Part shown: in pieces, positions 1 through 13,554 of the stretch
How positions within the stretch are numbered: the first letter of the stretch is position 1
Layout: each line of letters begins with the position of its first letter
Assembly (NCBI GenBank): GCA_947095535.1
Contig: OX352772.1
Span: 45,217,445 to 45,281,444, forward strand
DNA from: Poecilobothrus nobilitatus
Taxonomy: Eukaryota; Arthropoda; Insecta; Diptera; Dolichopodidae
DNA length: 64,000 bases
Direction: 5' to 3'
Position numbers and translations under genes: made by a program
Notes under the pieces: model-generated
What the model was told of the DNA's origin: nothing
The model's input: the letters and a program-made list of their open reading frames with translations, nothing else
Databases searched by the model: none

Positions 1-1513
1 TTGTCTTGCAAGTTTACGTAACGGTATCTAGTGACGTCGCCTATATTCCGTAGAACTTAACTTTTGGCGTAAAGGTTATTTAAAGGTCAAATTGATTTTT
101 TTTAAATTTCCCTAACATTTTGTAGTATTTTACTTAAATCGTTATATTTACGGTAGTATACAGGAAGCAATTTTTTACAACATTATGGGACCTATTATTG
201 TCTTTAATAAATGTTAATGTTTTATCTTAATCAGTGCTATCATTTCTGAGATGCTGCAATTCGAACGGAAAATTTTGATATAAAAACAAAATTTTCTCTA
301 GACTTTCTAAAAATCTCTATAATTTGAAAATTTTGAAAGATACGCTATATTATTTTTATACTGTTAGAAAGGTCATACCCTCCCAACGGTATGTAATAAA
401 TATATAGCTTAGTAAATAATCCCACGAGAGGTTAGAAATTCGAAATTGAAACAACAATTTTAATAAAAAAAGCAATTTTATACTTTACATGCTTAAATAA
501 ACGTAAATATCTCCAAAATTGTTAAATCAATAAAAACCGTTGTAGTCCTAAAAGATAGGTTTGTAAAAACCCCTTATAATGATAAACTTATAATTAGTAC
601 AGGTTGCCTAATTTAAGTACAGAGTGCTTAAAACAAAAAAATATATGAACTTAATATGTGCAAATATATTTCTTTCACCTTTCAACAAATTTTTTTCACC
701 TTTCTTCATCTTTTAAGGAACTCCTTGTTGGTTACTCTGGTTTTTTTGTTTTTGAGTAAAATAAAAAAAAAAATAAATTTTTCATATAAAAACTCGAACT
801 ATCTTATTTGATCAAAATCTTATTTTTTTCAGAGATATTACACCTTTTCAAGAATATTTATATATATGTATATATGAGATTCTGAAATAAGATAGATTTC
901 AAAGTTGGTAAGAAAATCAGCGTTTGAATAATTTGTTTAGCGGGTATTTGGGAGCGGCAGCCCCACTATATTAAATACAATGTTATTGAAATATGTATGT
1001 AAAAATACAATTAGTATCTAAGGACTTTAGAGCTGCTCAAAATATGAATTATATAGTTTTTCCAGAATATTTACATATTATATATGCCAATATTTACTAT
1101 ACTTATTATATAGCATTGAAAAGGGTGTAAAGCGTCCTTTATAACAATATAATAATAACAAAGTATAGTGTATCTTTCAAAATTTCACATTTATAGGGCT
1201 TTTTTTGAAAGTTCGAAATTTTTCATTTTTTTTTTTACCAAAATTTCTACTTTTAACTGTAATATCTCAGAAATGGTACCACCGATTAAGATAAAACAAA
1301 ATGTCTATTAAATATAGTATTGTGCTCTACAATATTTTAAAAAATTGGTATATACTATCGTGGACAAAAAATATAACGGTTTAAGTCAAATACTACAAAA
1401 TATTCTGAAAATTTCAAAATAAACAATTTGCCCTTTAAAAGACCTTTACGCCAAAAGTCATACTGAAATATAGCTGACGTTACTAGATTTTGTTATGTAA
1501 AATTGCAAGGCAA
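1..1513. repeat. Long imperfect foldback (inverted repeat), possibly cut by the window edge
   Basis: The first ~415 bases reappear in reverse complement at about 1090-1513. Matching blocks include TTTTGGCGTAAAGGT (left, about 63-77) against its complement near 1440-1455, then the TTTGTAGTATTT and TTTTATCTTAATC blocks in the same order. Further in, AAATTTTGAAAGATAC on the left pairs with its complement near 1165-1180. Arms are diverged, with many substitutions and small gaps. The ~675-bp centre is AT-rich with no ORF. The left end coincides with base 1, so the element may extend outside. The style of the repeat recalls the family A interiors, but I could not align the two convincingly. An old foldback transposon or two inverted copies of one repeat both fit. 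Confidence 0.7.
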
Positions 1514-2187
1514 TCTGGAAATGCACTTAAAGTAAAGTATATCCGAAATTTGTTTTGTAATCATATAAGTTTAATAAATTAAAAAAAAAAAATAATTATT
1601 TTAAGAAGAATTTCACAAAACTGAAATAAAACTTTGCAGCTGCAATCAATGTTTTTTTTACGTCCATTTATGACAATTTATGATACGTAGAAAAATTGTT
1701 GTCACAATGAGAATGAGTTTAGAATCTTAAGAACGACATTTATTTTTATTTTGACATTATTGTTTGGTTTATGACGTTTGTATACTTTTTTTTAAAATTT
1801 GAATGAATTTCTTTTTTTTTAATATTTAAACATTATAAATATTAAAGTGAAAAACTAATATAACAACACAAAACATTTAGAATTAACATTTAGAAGCGTA
1901 TTTAAAACATAAAAGGTAAAAATTGATAACTGTTTTTTCCTTAGCTGAGTAAGTAAGCAATTTTTTTGACGGCAGCATGTATTGACACACAAAATTGCGA
2001 TTAATTATCATAGGACCGTTAAGTGAGATTAAAAAAACATGTTTGATTATCTATGCTTGCTAAAAAAAAAATTAACTTGAGAAACAACTTAAGTACAAGC
2101 ATGGTTTTATATAAGATTTTTGATACCTTTTTTCCTTGATTTTCCTTTGGAATATTTTTTTGCTTTTTATATACAAAAAATATGTTT
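1514..2187. other. AT-rich non-coding, nothing recognised
   Basis: A and T runs and no ORF of note. No repeat shared with other parts of the window was noticed. Confidence 0.6.
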
Positions 2188-2586
2188 TTCTGCCAATCGA
2201 GTAGTGATTAAGACCTGGGCCTTTCGTTCAAAAAGCCTAGAGTTCAAAATACTGTTTGGTCATACATATTAATATAAAATAATATAGATTTTTCTTATAA
2301 TATATTATAATATAATATAACATAGTTGAATAAAGAAATAAGTATATCATATTATATAATTCATATCATATTGCAATATTATATAAAAAAAAAAAAAATT
2401 CTTGTATAAAATAATAGATGGCGCACAAATAAAAAATATTTTGAAAGTTTAATAATTTTGTACAATAGCCGAGTAAAAAAAGACTTAGTGAAACTAGTAA
2501 TTCCAGAAACTGTAACTTAGACAAAAATTAATAATAAATGACTCAGTGAGTGCCCTATGCTCTTTATAGAAGTGGCAAAAAAAAAA
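2188..2586 (+). repeat. tRNA-derived SINE, family 1, copy a
   Basis: The head at about 2188-2262 resembles a tRNA promoter region: box A-like GAGTAGTGATTAAGAC and a decayed box B (GAGTTCAAAAT). An AT-rich middle follows, then a body beginning AATAGATGGCGCACAAATAA (about 2412) and containing GCCGAGTAA and GACTTAGTGAAACTAGTAAT. It ends in AGTGGCAAAAAAAAAA. The same order of blocks occurs at 38053-38425 (+) and 11554-11942 (-). It is a non-autonomous pol III-type retroelement that needs a LINE in trans. No clear target duplication was seen. This is the most decayed head of the three copies. Confidence 0.8.
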
Positions 2587-5500
2587 GATTGGATTTATTT
2601 CATTTGAATAAATAATACTTAATGCAATTAAAAAAAAATTATTTAAAAAATTATAATACCATTAATTCGTAAAGTTTATATTAACCCTTTGATGTTTATT
2701 TCAGTATAATATAAAATTGTTTTAAATTTAAAATATAAATATAATGTACTTTAACGAAGAGTAAATAAATAAGCAAAAAAAGTTTTTACAATTGTTTTTT
2801 TTTTTTCTAAATTAATAAAATCTGCATTTCTTTTTATATGATTAAGTAATGCATCTCTATAATAAAGAACTTCTTTATTATATATTAAACTTTCGCATTA
2901 GAAAAGAAATAATTAAACTCATTAAATAATTAAACTCCTTGAACTAAACAATGAATGCTATATTTTATTATATAAAGCAGAAAGTGTCTTTCTTTGTTTA
3001 TTTATTTGTTTGTGTTTGTTTGTTATTTATGCATTCGTACACGATGTATTCGATTGTAACCAAATTTTGTAAAAAATGTTTCTGTTCCTTTCGGTTCGTT
3101 ACTAACCCATTCCGGCACCAGCGGAAGTTTTTGTGTTTTCGTTGTTGTATATATATATTCGCGTTCCATCAATTTAATTCAAACTTTGTAGAAGCGTAGT
3201 TTTTTATCGAGGAAGTTCGTAGGATTGATATGCAATTATGATTCGTTCATCCATTTGGTATACCGATTTGCCTAAAAATAAATTCTTTTTTGCTTTAACG
3301 GTTTTAAAGAACAATATTGTTTTCAGTAATTTTTTGCCAGAGTTGTAATTTTTTTCAGGTTGCTTTAATGATTTGTTCTTTTGACATTTTAAAGGAATTT
3401 TCGTCTTTTTATTAACATGTCACTATAGTAAACTTTGTAAAAATATAGCTTCATAACTAGTTCGGTTGACTTCTTTAGTTATGATTTATTATAAGTACGT
3501 CGTTGCAAAAACAATTTTCTAACCGAATCGTTTCCAACATTTCCAATTAAAGAGTTCCAATTTTACTAAAAGAGTTTGGTGGATCAAGTTAGTTATAGGC
3601 TGTAAAATTTTAATTTTTTCAGAATTTCTGTGATTCAAAAAAAAAAAAAGGTTATTCCCTATTGTTTATGTACTGATGATCTTTAATTTTATACCTGTAT
3701 ATACCTGGTTCTTAATGTTACCCATTACTTTTAATTTCCGAAATCGAATAGGGTTGAATTAAATTTCTAGCTCTAATTTTTAGGATTTGTATTATGATTA
3801 CCTATAATATGATTGCAATAAATATATATGTAATATTAAACAAAATAATGTTCTTGATACACTCTGTCCTTAAAAATAATTTTTTTCTTTCTTTTTTTTT
3901 GCAATTTAGTTTTTTATTTTTGTACCTTTTTATTTTTTTAATTTTTTTTGATACTATCTTATCTCTGTAGATCTATAAAAAATTCTAGCAGAAATTATAT
4001 ATTATGAGGGCTTTAAGTATTCAAAACGCTAGCAAACAACAACAAAAATGAATATATGAATGTTGAAAAGTTGAAAAAAAAAATAAATATGAATGTACAT
4101 GCATAGATAACAAATACTTAGATACTTTTGCATAAATATATTATAATTTATATTAAAATTCACCTATACAAAACAAGTGTGTGTGCACTAATGTTCAAAA
4201 AAAAAAAACTAAATTTGATTTTTTTTTTTTTTCAATTTCTGTCATTTTATTTTAATGTGTTATTAAAAGATCCAAAGTTGGCTCATTGGACATTCGGAGG
4301 TCATTGCATCTAAAAAAAAAACTAGAAGCTTTCATTTTTTGTCATTTTAATTTTGTTTGAATTTTAAAAACAAAACACAAAGCAAAAAAAAATATTAATA
4401 ATTATTGTGTAAAATACTAAAGTATGAAAAATTACATTTAAAATTTAATGATCGGAAGAGATAATGGTCGTCATTATAAAAACAGTTGGACAATTTTTTT
4501 CATATTTGTATGTAAACGTTGTTATTATTTTCTTCAGCTGTTGTAAAATATCTGAGAACATTTTCAAGACTTGTTCCGCTAGGAATAGATCTGATCATAG
4601 TGCATACTCTTAATAATATTTATTTAGCTCATCGAGGTTTAGCTCTTTTCTCTGTTAAAAATTTAATTTTTAATTTTAAGAACAGATTTTTGAACTTCTC
4701 CTGCAAATATGCAATTTAAAATATTTTTTAGTAAAATGAAAAAAATTTTGAATTTATGTTACTTTAAAATGTCTGAAATCAGTTGGATTGGAACAACATA
4801 ATAATGAAAAATATAAAACAGGTCCTCCAAAATCTTAAATGTCTTTTTCATTATCATTCATTTAAGGAGCATAGAATTTCAACTAAGTTCATTATTACTT
4901 ATATTAGACTAAACTTCAATTTCTTTAATCATTATTTTCCTTGCCTTTCGGTAAATAATCGGTTATAGTTCTTAGCAAGATTAAATAACTCAAAATATTA
5001 TATTTTCCAGTCATCTACAATATTTAATATAAAATTCATTATTAGTTCCGTCGTTATTCTTCAAAAGTGGTAATTAAGGTTGCAATGACCCACTTGTTGT
5101 AATGCGCATCAGCATTGCTTGACAATAATTACTTTTGAATTTAAGTAACTGATTTCTTGTTGTTGATTTAAAGTATCATGTAAGCTGCTTAAATTTAACC
5201 ATTTTGTCTAGTTTTTCTCTTTTCATAATAGTTATGACTCATCAAACTTTAGTTTGATTTATTCCTACCATTTAGCGGAATTCGATATTTTAGTAAATTA
5301 TTTATTTACCGTTCAGAGGTACTCAAGAAAAAACGTTCATAATATTGTATGGTATACTAGGGACGCCTGTTAATGTTTAGTCAAATTCTATGTTGAATCT
5401 CAATTCATATAACAGACAGTTGCAGTTTAGAAATAGAAGTTGACAGTTGAAGACAGTTGCAGAATAGAATTTATGGAAAAAGTACAATTGTATATTTGGT

Positions 5501-6449
5501 GTACAATCCTTGATTAAGATTGTACATGGCAATTTTGATTGTACAATTTTGGTTGTAAGAACTGCTGTATACTAAAATTTAAGTACTTATGTGAGAAGAA
5601 ATTGAATTAAAAAAAGAATACAATTAGAAATAATATACAAACATTCATACATAAATGCAACAATTTAATAGAAAAGTACAAAACCAAAACAATTATACCT
5701 ATATATATTTGAATTTTAAAGAGACTCTACCCGCTGATCATACATGTACATACTACATACTTAGACACATATTGATTATTAATATCAGATCAATATCATT
5801 CATCATTATTTAAAATTTCAATACATATTGTGATAAATGATGATTTTTATCAATTTCTAAATTTTTTTCTTTATACATGCATAAGTTAAAGTACATTAGA
5901 TACATATAGACAAAAAATAGTTGAGCCGTTGCGATCGAGTTGAGAGTCGAAACTCGAGAGGAAAAAAAAATACACAATTTTAAAGAGAGTAAAGTGAGAA
6001 TTCTCTTATAATTTTGGTTTTGTTTTTGTTATTCTGTTGTGTACGTTTTGTCACTACTACTACCGACTATCGTAGGTACCATTAACCATAAATTACTGTA
6101 ATGTAATGTGAATATGAAATGTGTTGTTTATGTTTTATTATTAATATTATATATAGGTTTTATAGTAGAAAATTCGTAAAAAATATTTAGTTACTGATGT
6201 TCAAAACTTGAAACGGAATTCATAATACGTAGTGTGTGGCTGAAAACTACTAAATTATAATTATAGATTTCTTTTAATGTGTTGCATTTTTTTTTTTTTT
6301 AGATGACTTTAAATAATTTTAAAAATTAATGTTATTAAAGGATCTCTTCCCAAATAATTTTTGTTTAAATGGTTTCTCACTATTTTGATAATGTTTGTCT
6401 GGAAGAAGAAAGATGATATTAATATCGAAAATAAGTTAATTTTTTTTAA
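2587..6449. other. AT-rich non-coding, no gene seen
   Basis: ORFs here (for example 2951-3199, 4128-4313, 4519-4719) are short, low in complexity and lack any recognisable domain. Around 5420-5460 there is a short run of GACAGTTG-type repeats, and 5500-5560 repeats GATTGTACA. No other structure was recognised. Confidence 0.55.
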
Positions 6450-6627
6450 TTCCCCATGCCAAATAAATGTGACAAGAAAATTACAAAGCGTTTCTGTTCC
6501 AGATCTGACTGTAAAAGTCGTGAGGGGGGATTAATATTCTGACGTGTGGGGTATTCGAACGCATAATCCCTCGGTTTTTATCATGTATTTTATATGCTCT
6601 TATCGTCTAGGTCCACAAGACCCCTAT
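6450..6627 (-). repeat. tRNA-derived SINE, family 2, copy d
   Basis: Read on the minus strand, the head lies at about 6627-6540: box A-like GACCTAGACGATA, then a region ending in box B-like GTTCGAATACC. It continues into a tail matching the full-length copy at 39011-39200, including the CCCCCTCACGAC segment and the CTGGAACAG and AATGTGTCACATTTATT-like parts. It is diverged but appears full length. No target duplication was identified. Confidence 0.65.
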
Positions 6628-9321
6628 TATGAGTCAATTATTGCTTATATTTAATTTTCTTAATCAGAAAAAAATTGTTTTAAGACCAAAGATTGATATG
6701 CCATAATTAGATGATTCACTAGATTATGGCATAATATAACAGAATATGGCAAATATATAGATTACCGTTGATGGCTGTAGATTATTTATAGTTCACTAGA
6801 TTATATAAAATATATATACACCAAATAAACTGACATTATATTAGAATGACGAAATATGAATATTCAAAAAAAAAAAAAAATTCATTTGCCATACTCCATC
6901 ACTTAAAATAATCTTTTAAGGAAACAAATATTATGGAAGAGGGACAGACATTTATAATGAAATTTGCCGAAAAAAACATAATTGAAAATGAAAAATAAAA
7001 ATCAGTAAAAAGTGAATTTAATAAAAAACAAAGTGGGATAACACAACATCATAGCTTTTTTATTTTTTAATTTTTTTTTTCTGTTTTTTTTTCCGCATAT
7101 TTATTTTATTTTTGAAACATATATTCATTTGAACTGCATAGATAACCTTGACTTCTTCCACCATTTTTGTTTTAATTGTATATTTTTATTTTTTTTTTTT
7201 CTGCCATTAATTTTAGTATATTTTTTTTTTTTCATATCAAAAAAAATATTTGTTTTTTTTGTAATTTTTACTAAAAAATATTTTAAAAGCTTCAGATATT
7301 ATATTATGACGGAATAAAAAAAAAAAAATTTGAACTTTTATATTGTATGTTCTTAGTATATTTTTGACCGATAGACTCTAGTTTAAGTGAGTGCAATCAC
7401 CCTAATTTTTATATTTTATCATATATACATTCATACAATATTATTTAAGATGTAAAAATTGTGCATGGAAATGTACAAAATTGTGCTTTTTCTAATGAAA
7501 AAATAAAAAAAAAAAAAAATTAAAAAAAATGTATGGAATTTTTTTTTGTGTTTTTTTTTATTTTATTTTTTTTTTTTGTTGGCAAATAAAAATTTTCCAA
7601 TTAATTAATTTGTTGATACTTTAGATATAAAGGTAATAGATTATAATAAAATATTAATTTTTAAGGAAATGATTCATTACACCTGTTTAAGATCACAATC
7701 ACAATCTTTTGTTAAAAATAAAAAAAAATAAAAAAATTTTTTTTGCAAAAAAAAAAATATTATGGTTTTAAAAAGTTGTTATAACTGTTTTGAAGTTAAT
7801 TTATGTAACAAATGATTTTTAAAATGCAGATAATTTTTAGTTTTATAGATTTGTCAGATTTCAGATGAAAAATGAGACTTTTATTGTTTTGTATCATTAC
7901 AGATGATTGTCTGGATAATCTTTGAAATTTAAAATGTGTTTTGAAATATAAAATAATCTTAAGTATACTGAGATTAATATAATTTGATATTTCTTTAGAT
8001 TTAGCTATAAAATTTTTGTATCTTCATTTTTATAACGTAATATATAAAAATCAATTAAAAAACTTATAAGAAAAATAATTTTTCCATTTGTTTTTAATTT
8101 TTTATTTTTTTTTATTGCTGGTTGTTTTCATTATTTTTCTTTTAAAACAGTATTTTTTCTTTAGGTCTGTTATATAATTTTAGGATTATCTATATTATAC
8201 TGATATACCATTATACAGACTATACAGACAGACTGTACATACACAAAAAAAAAAAAACCGTTATATTTTTTTACAAAAAAAAAAAAACCGAAAATTTTTG
8301 TATAAACAATGAGTTGAGAATTTTCTTTTACTATGGTTTATATACGTTTAGTTGAAGTTACGCAGCTTTAAAAGGCTTGTTTTATAATTACCGAAAAATT
8401 TAAAGATATGCTTTTATTATGCCATGCCAAAATTTGGAAATGAATAATTTCATTTAAATTAGCTTCAATTTGATTGCATTCAAACTCAAATGAGAAACGA
8501 ATTATTTAAATGGAAATGAAAAGTATAAATTTGCTGTATTTCAAGCTACGCGTCGAAATGAAAGAAAATGAGTTAGGTGATAAAGAGGTAAAAGTCTCAA
8601 TATCACGTCTAGTAAAACTATAATCATTTCAAGATCTTATGTAATTGCTAAAATATAGATGGCAATATTCAAAATATTAGGTAACAAGCATGGAACAACT
8701 TAAAGTTCTTCAGAATAAATGGGAATAAATATATGGATATGTTAGGATATGTTACACATAATATACACATAAACACGTTTTCAATGGAGAAGAACGTGCA
8801 ACTTACCGATTTTTCCACAACACGTTAACTATCAAACATTTATTAACCGGTTGTAGCGACAAGGAACTTTTGGTCCAACAAAAGAATGTTACTGATTGAA
8901 ACACTAGCAAGGAATGACAATAAGGCAAACTGGAACAAATAAGAAAACCACCATGGGAAAAATAATTACATTTTTAAAACATCCTCAAATTTGGGAAAAG
9001 ATATGAAAATATAATCTTGGTTGTAATTTTTAATATTTAATATCTAATATTTTGTAAAATATTATATTTAGTATGCAAGATGACCCCCATACCTTTCAGG
9101 GGACCGGCCAAAAATTATTGTATATTATTACGCAATAATAGAAAACAATAATATAAATAAAATTTTTTTATTTAATTTTTTAAAATATTTTCTACTTTTA
9201 TTTTTAATATTTTCATAAATTTATATTAGCAACTTAACAAACTTTTAAGGATCATTTTTCTTTTAATCAAATAAAACAACATTTTTCTGTTAATTTCAGA
9301 AGAACCGATTTGAAATTTATA
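6628..9321. other. AT-rich non-coding with many homopolymers
   Basis: Runs of 9-15 A or T are dense between 7020 and 7750 and around 8240-8290. A small hairpin GCCATAAT...ATTATGGC lies at about 6700-6730. The 8560-9000 stretch is of somewhat higher complexity, but I recognise no protein on either strand. Confidence 0.55.
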
Positions 9322-10034
9322 TTAACACTTTGTATGCCACGTCATTCATATTTGAAGGACACTTTAGTTTCATATGGGTGCAAGTTCAAAAATATAAATG
9401 ACGGTATTGTTTTACTTTAAATATATTATGTCATTCGTATTGTAGAAGGGTGCCAACAATATGAATTTTCTCTTCTTTTGCCAAACTGTAACTAGTGTAA
9501 AAATTATCGACATACAACTATACAACTTTCTTCTTTCATTTAGAAGATTAATTGCATTATGACTGAAATGCATCATACAAAGTAAAATTTGAAATCGATT
9601 TTTCGAAATTACAGTAGCTGGAACACTCTGCTTGTAGATACTTTTGACTTTCTAATAATTTGACATCGAGTCGAGTTTCACAAGACCCACCATAACATCA
9701 AACCAAAAAGTTTTCCAATTTCATCGGAATTGATGAAAATCCATTTAGTAGACGTTACATACTTTGTTTGTGGTTTTTTTTAAGAATAGCTTGGTCAGCA
9801 TATCTATTGGTTACAATTACAATAAGATTTATACAATCGTCATCTATCATCAGTCGAAATATTCAAATATGAATGACATTAAAACAATTAATAATATAAA
9901 CTAAAAATTTGATGAAAATCATATTATGGATGGCTACAAATTAAATTTACAAAATAAAAAAACATGTTTTTGAATTTTTAAGTCTTGACGTCTACGGAAA
10001 TTTTTGGAAAATGGCTTGGTGCGCAATGTGTTAA
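9322..10034. mobile_element. TTAA-flanked, piggyBac-like non-autonomous element
   Basis: TTAA at 9322-9325 is followed by CACTTTGTATGCCA. At the other end, reading inward on the minus strand from TTAA at 10031-10034, the sequence is CACATTGCGCACCA. Including TTAA, 13 of 18 positions match, and four of the five mismatches are transitions. A 15-bp subterminal inverted repeat, TCATTCATATTTGAA, lies at 9342-9356 with its exact complement at 9862-9876. TTAA target duplication with short TIRs and internal inverted repeats is the piggyBac superfamily pattern. The 705-bp interior has no transposase, so it would be a MITE mobilised in trans. An alternative is a decayed deletion derivative of a full element. 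Confidence 0.7.
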
Positions 10035-11087
10035 GAATATTACACAAATATAGGACATTTTTTTTTAAAAATAATTTTATTTTAAACATGACAGACAACA
10101 ATCTACCTAATTAATATTTCATTTTCAAATTATTTTTCTGTTCAGAAAAAAAAAAAGTTGCATTATAAAAAATTATTATATTTTTAAAATGCAGCAGTGA
10201 CTTGATAATAGCAACTAATGTAAACTAAAGTGGTTGCCTATATATAATTGCATAGTTGGTATAACTGAAATCAAATTGTCCAAATGTTTACATTATGACC
10301 TATTGTGGTTTTTAGAACGTAAATAAGTTTATTATATATTTATACTTGCTAATTGCTAATTAAATATTTTAACATAAATTTTGCTGCTCAACATTGTATA
10401 ATTTTTAGTGAATGTGAATTTTTTTGTATAGGAGTAACTGAAAAAAACTTGACTTTTAAATTTGAAGAATATAAAAGTTATCTAAGCAACACAACACTAC
10501 ACAGCTATTGAAGAGTTCTGGTATTTTTCCCAAAAATAAAATTACTTAACTTTAATTTTCTAAAGATTATTTTTTATACCCTATCCAAGCATTAGCAAAG
10601 GTTTCTCTTATTGTTGGGTAAAGATTTAAATAAATGACAGGCGTTAATGGGTAAATGAGAAATAAACCAATAAAGGTTTAAATCTTTGCCAGTTTTAAAA
10701 TAGAATATTATTAACAGAGGGGTGTGAAAACCTGCTTGGCATTTTTGTAATTCTTACAATAAAATAAGCTTCCACAACCAGTTATAAACTGTCATAAAGA
10801 ACTTCCTTTGTGTAGAAACGACCATAATATAGTTTTTGTTCGGTATTAAGTTGAATATATTTTAGAGAGACGGTATAATTGATTTTAGTTCAATGGAACA
10901 GTTTTAAGCTTCGCCGAAGTAAGTCAAAATAATCTTAAGGTGATGCCAGCCCATCTGTGAGAATTGTATTTAATATTAAGTCGAATGTAAGATTTATACA
11001 TATTTGAAATATAGGCTTTATAAATATGATATAATATTTGCAAAAAACCAAACAATTTAAAGGTTTTGAGTTTTTTTTTTGTTTTTT
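10035..11087. other. AT-rich non-coding, nothing recognised
   Basis: No conserved ORF. The long minus-strand ORF overlapping the right end falls inside the SINE-like repeat at 11088-11520 and is treated as chance. Confidence 0.55.
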
Positions 11088-11520
11088 GGCTAAGGGAGGT
11101 GAGAATCTTCCAAAAACACCAAGAATTTCCCCTTGGTAGTGTCAAATTCTTACTAACTAAACCTATCTTCCCTTTTAGCCAATATAATGCGATGAAACAC
11201 CTATCTATATATAAACGCAGTATATTGGCTAAGGAGTAGCAGGATAAAAAAGGATAGGACCAGGATGCAGAAATATTGCATTGGGAGTGGAAGTGTAAGT
11301 GAATAAAGAATCCGCCTATTATTATTAATATTTTGTTGACAGTGATTATAGCCATCAACAGTACATCCAGTGTAGTATATAACACGTTTCTGCATGGGAT
11401 AATAATTGAAGGTAACCTCATTATACCTCATTAACCTCACTATAGCAAACTATCTGTGTATTACAAAGTGCAGTAGTATATAATACCTTCCTGTATGATA
11501 CCTCCACTGATAGCTCCACT
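11088..11520 (-). repeat. Long SINE-like repeat, family 5, copy b
   Basis: On the minus strand this reads through ATGTACTGTTGATGGC, then CCAATATACTGCGT and GTGTTTCATCGCATTATA, to a tail TTTTTGGAAGATTCTCACC and finally CCTTAGCC. The same blocks in the same order occur in the plus-strand copy at 13555-14102. The tail block recurs at 60975-61110 (-) and 63100-63170 (+). The tRNA-like head seen in the 13555 and 62690 copies is not visible here. The 165-aa and 79-aa ORFs across it have no domain and are not conserved in the other copies. Confidence 0.65.
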
Positions 11521-11553
11521 GTAGCAGCTAAATATATTAGAAAAAAATTTATA

Positions 11554-11942
11554 TTTTTCCTTGACACTCCAATGAAGAGTATAAGGCATCCACTAAATCA
11601 TTTATTTTTCATATTTGGTCTCAAAATATTAATTTCACTAAGCCGTTGATAACTCGGCTGTAGCTATTGTACAAGACTAAGAGGTTTCTTTTTTATTTCT
11701 ACGCCATCTATTTTCTTATACAAGAATTATGGTTTATTTTATTATTCTATTATATAGCTATTACAATAATTTATAGAACATATTATATACTTATTTTTCA
11801 TTTAATTATATTTTACTAATTATCATATATTATAAGAAAAATTAAAAATTATTTTTTATTAATCTATATGACCCAGCCGGGGTTTTAACCCGAGACCTTT
11901 CCTATGAAAGGTCGGTGTCTTAACCACTACATCATTGGCTGT
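11554..11942 (-). repeat. tRNA-derived SINE, family 1, copy b
   Basis: On the minus strand the head starts CAGCCAATGATGTAGTGGTT (box A) near 11942. It carries the palindromic CCTTTCATAGGAAAGG arm and the box B-like TCGGGTTAAAACCCCGG. The body has AATAGATGGCGTAGAAATAA, CAGCCGAGTTATC, ACGGCTTAGTGAAATTAAT and GGATGCCTTATACTCTTCAT, and ends at GGAGTGTCAAGGAAAAA (about 11554). It abuts family 5 copy b, so the two elements lie end to end in the same orientation. Confidence 0.85.
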
Positions 11943-13554
11943 ATATATTAGAAAATTACTAAATTTTAAATATCACAATTTTCAAATAAATTTTAACTAT
12001 ATTGAATTAAATTTAAAATTTTTTTTATTTAATTTTCACAAATCACAAAAAAAAAAACTAAACACATACAAAAAATAATTAATTCTTTAAAAGTCATTTA
12101 AAAAATCATGCATCAATTAAAATTACTCTTTTATTCAAATATTTATTTTTATAAAAAAATAAAAAAAAAAAAATAGAAAAATTTATTGTTAAAATTGTTT
12201 CAAATATAAAAAAAAAAAAAAGAAAAAACCAAAATATAAGCATATAAACACCGAAATAAAATCAATATTTAAATTTCTATTCTACTCCAATTCAAGTTTT
12301 TTTTTTTTTTTGTGACGAAAATATTTCAAATTCATGACCTTTTAAATTTCCCATTTATTTAATAAATTTATTTTTATCAAAAAAATTATTTTAACATAAA
12401 CTGTCACATTTACTTAAAATTTAAAAAAAAACATGTGAAAACTAATGGGAAAACCATTGAAAAAATCGCTAAAAAACAATCAAAATAATTCCATATTTCC
12501 TTTTTTTTTTCTTTTTGATTTTCTTCTCCTCTTCATGATTTACTTATTTATTTTTCCATCAAAAATCTAATAAAAAACATTTTAATAATTAAAAACAAAA
12601 ACACAAAAAAAAAAATTAAGTTCATTTATAGTGGTTTTTCATTAAATTAAAAACTAATACATATATAAAAAGTATATAAAAATTCAAAAAAAAAAAAAAA
12701 AATTCTAGAATTTACAAAGCAAAGAAAAATAAAATTTGAAAACCTCTGGATTTTCCTGTCACCAAATTTCATCAATTGTTAAAACTCTGATGTAATGCAG
12801 CACATCACAAAAAAACAAGAAAAAAAAACAAAAAAAAAAAAGCAAATGCTAATATCCTAAATTAAAAAAAATTTTACAAAAAACTAAATTAAAAAAAAAA
12901 AAAACGGAAATTGTTTTGTTTCTTGTTTTTTAAATCGTGACATAACTAACAAAAATTTTTTTTCAAAATTTTTTTCTTTCACATTATTTTTTAGTGATAA
13001 AGCATAAATTAACTGTAAAAAAAAAACGCTATTTTTAACTGTTTTTTTATTATATGAATTTTTTTTGCTTTATCTAAAAAAAAAATATTTTTTAAAAAAG
13101 AAAATTCTAAAAAAATATGTAAAAATTAAACTAAAATTCAATTTTATGGTCTATATGGTCTTATGGTTGAATATAAAACCTCCATAAATTTTAATATTAA
13201 ATCTAAACATGAAATATATAAGAATTGTATAAGAAGATTGAGATATTCTTTAATTATAGTAGTGCCACTGAGCTCACACTACATAATGTAATAATGACGT
13301 AGATGTTTGTAGACGTTTTCTTTTAGTGTCTACTGTAGAGTTAATAAACTTTTGGATGTCACTATCTAATTTTAACTATTCTATATAAAGTCTTTCATGG
13401 CCGTTGTAAGTAAAATATAATAAATAAGCTTGGAATATAACTTTCGGGATCAGATTTTAATTGCCATAGTTCTGATAAATAAGTAGCTAAGTAACTAAAA
13501 GAATCACTAAACAAATTACTTAAGAAATGCATAGAATTTTTAATATATATATAT
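11943..13554. other. Homopolymer-rich non-coding stretch
   Basis: Dominated by A and T runs of 8-16 bases (for example about 12158-12174, 12300-12311, 12685-12702, 12888-12903). No coding or RNA signal was found. Confidence 0.6.

Noticed and set aside
2951..3199. 82-aa cysteine/phenylalanine-rich ORF with apparent hydrophobic segments
   Set aside because: Composition follows T-rich DNA; no signal of selection, splice structure or domain.
10924..11440. 165-aa and 79-aa minus-strand ORFs
   Set aside because: They lie in a repeat shared with 13555-14102, where the frame is not kept. No domain is visible.
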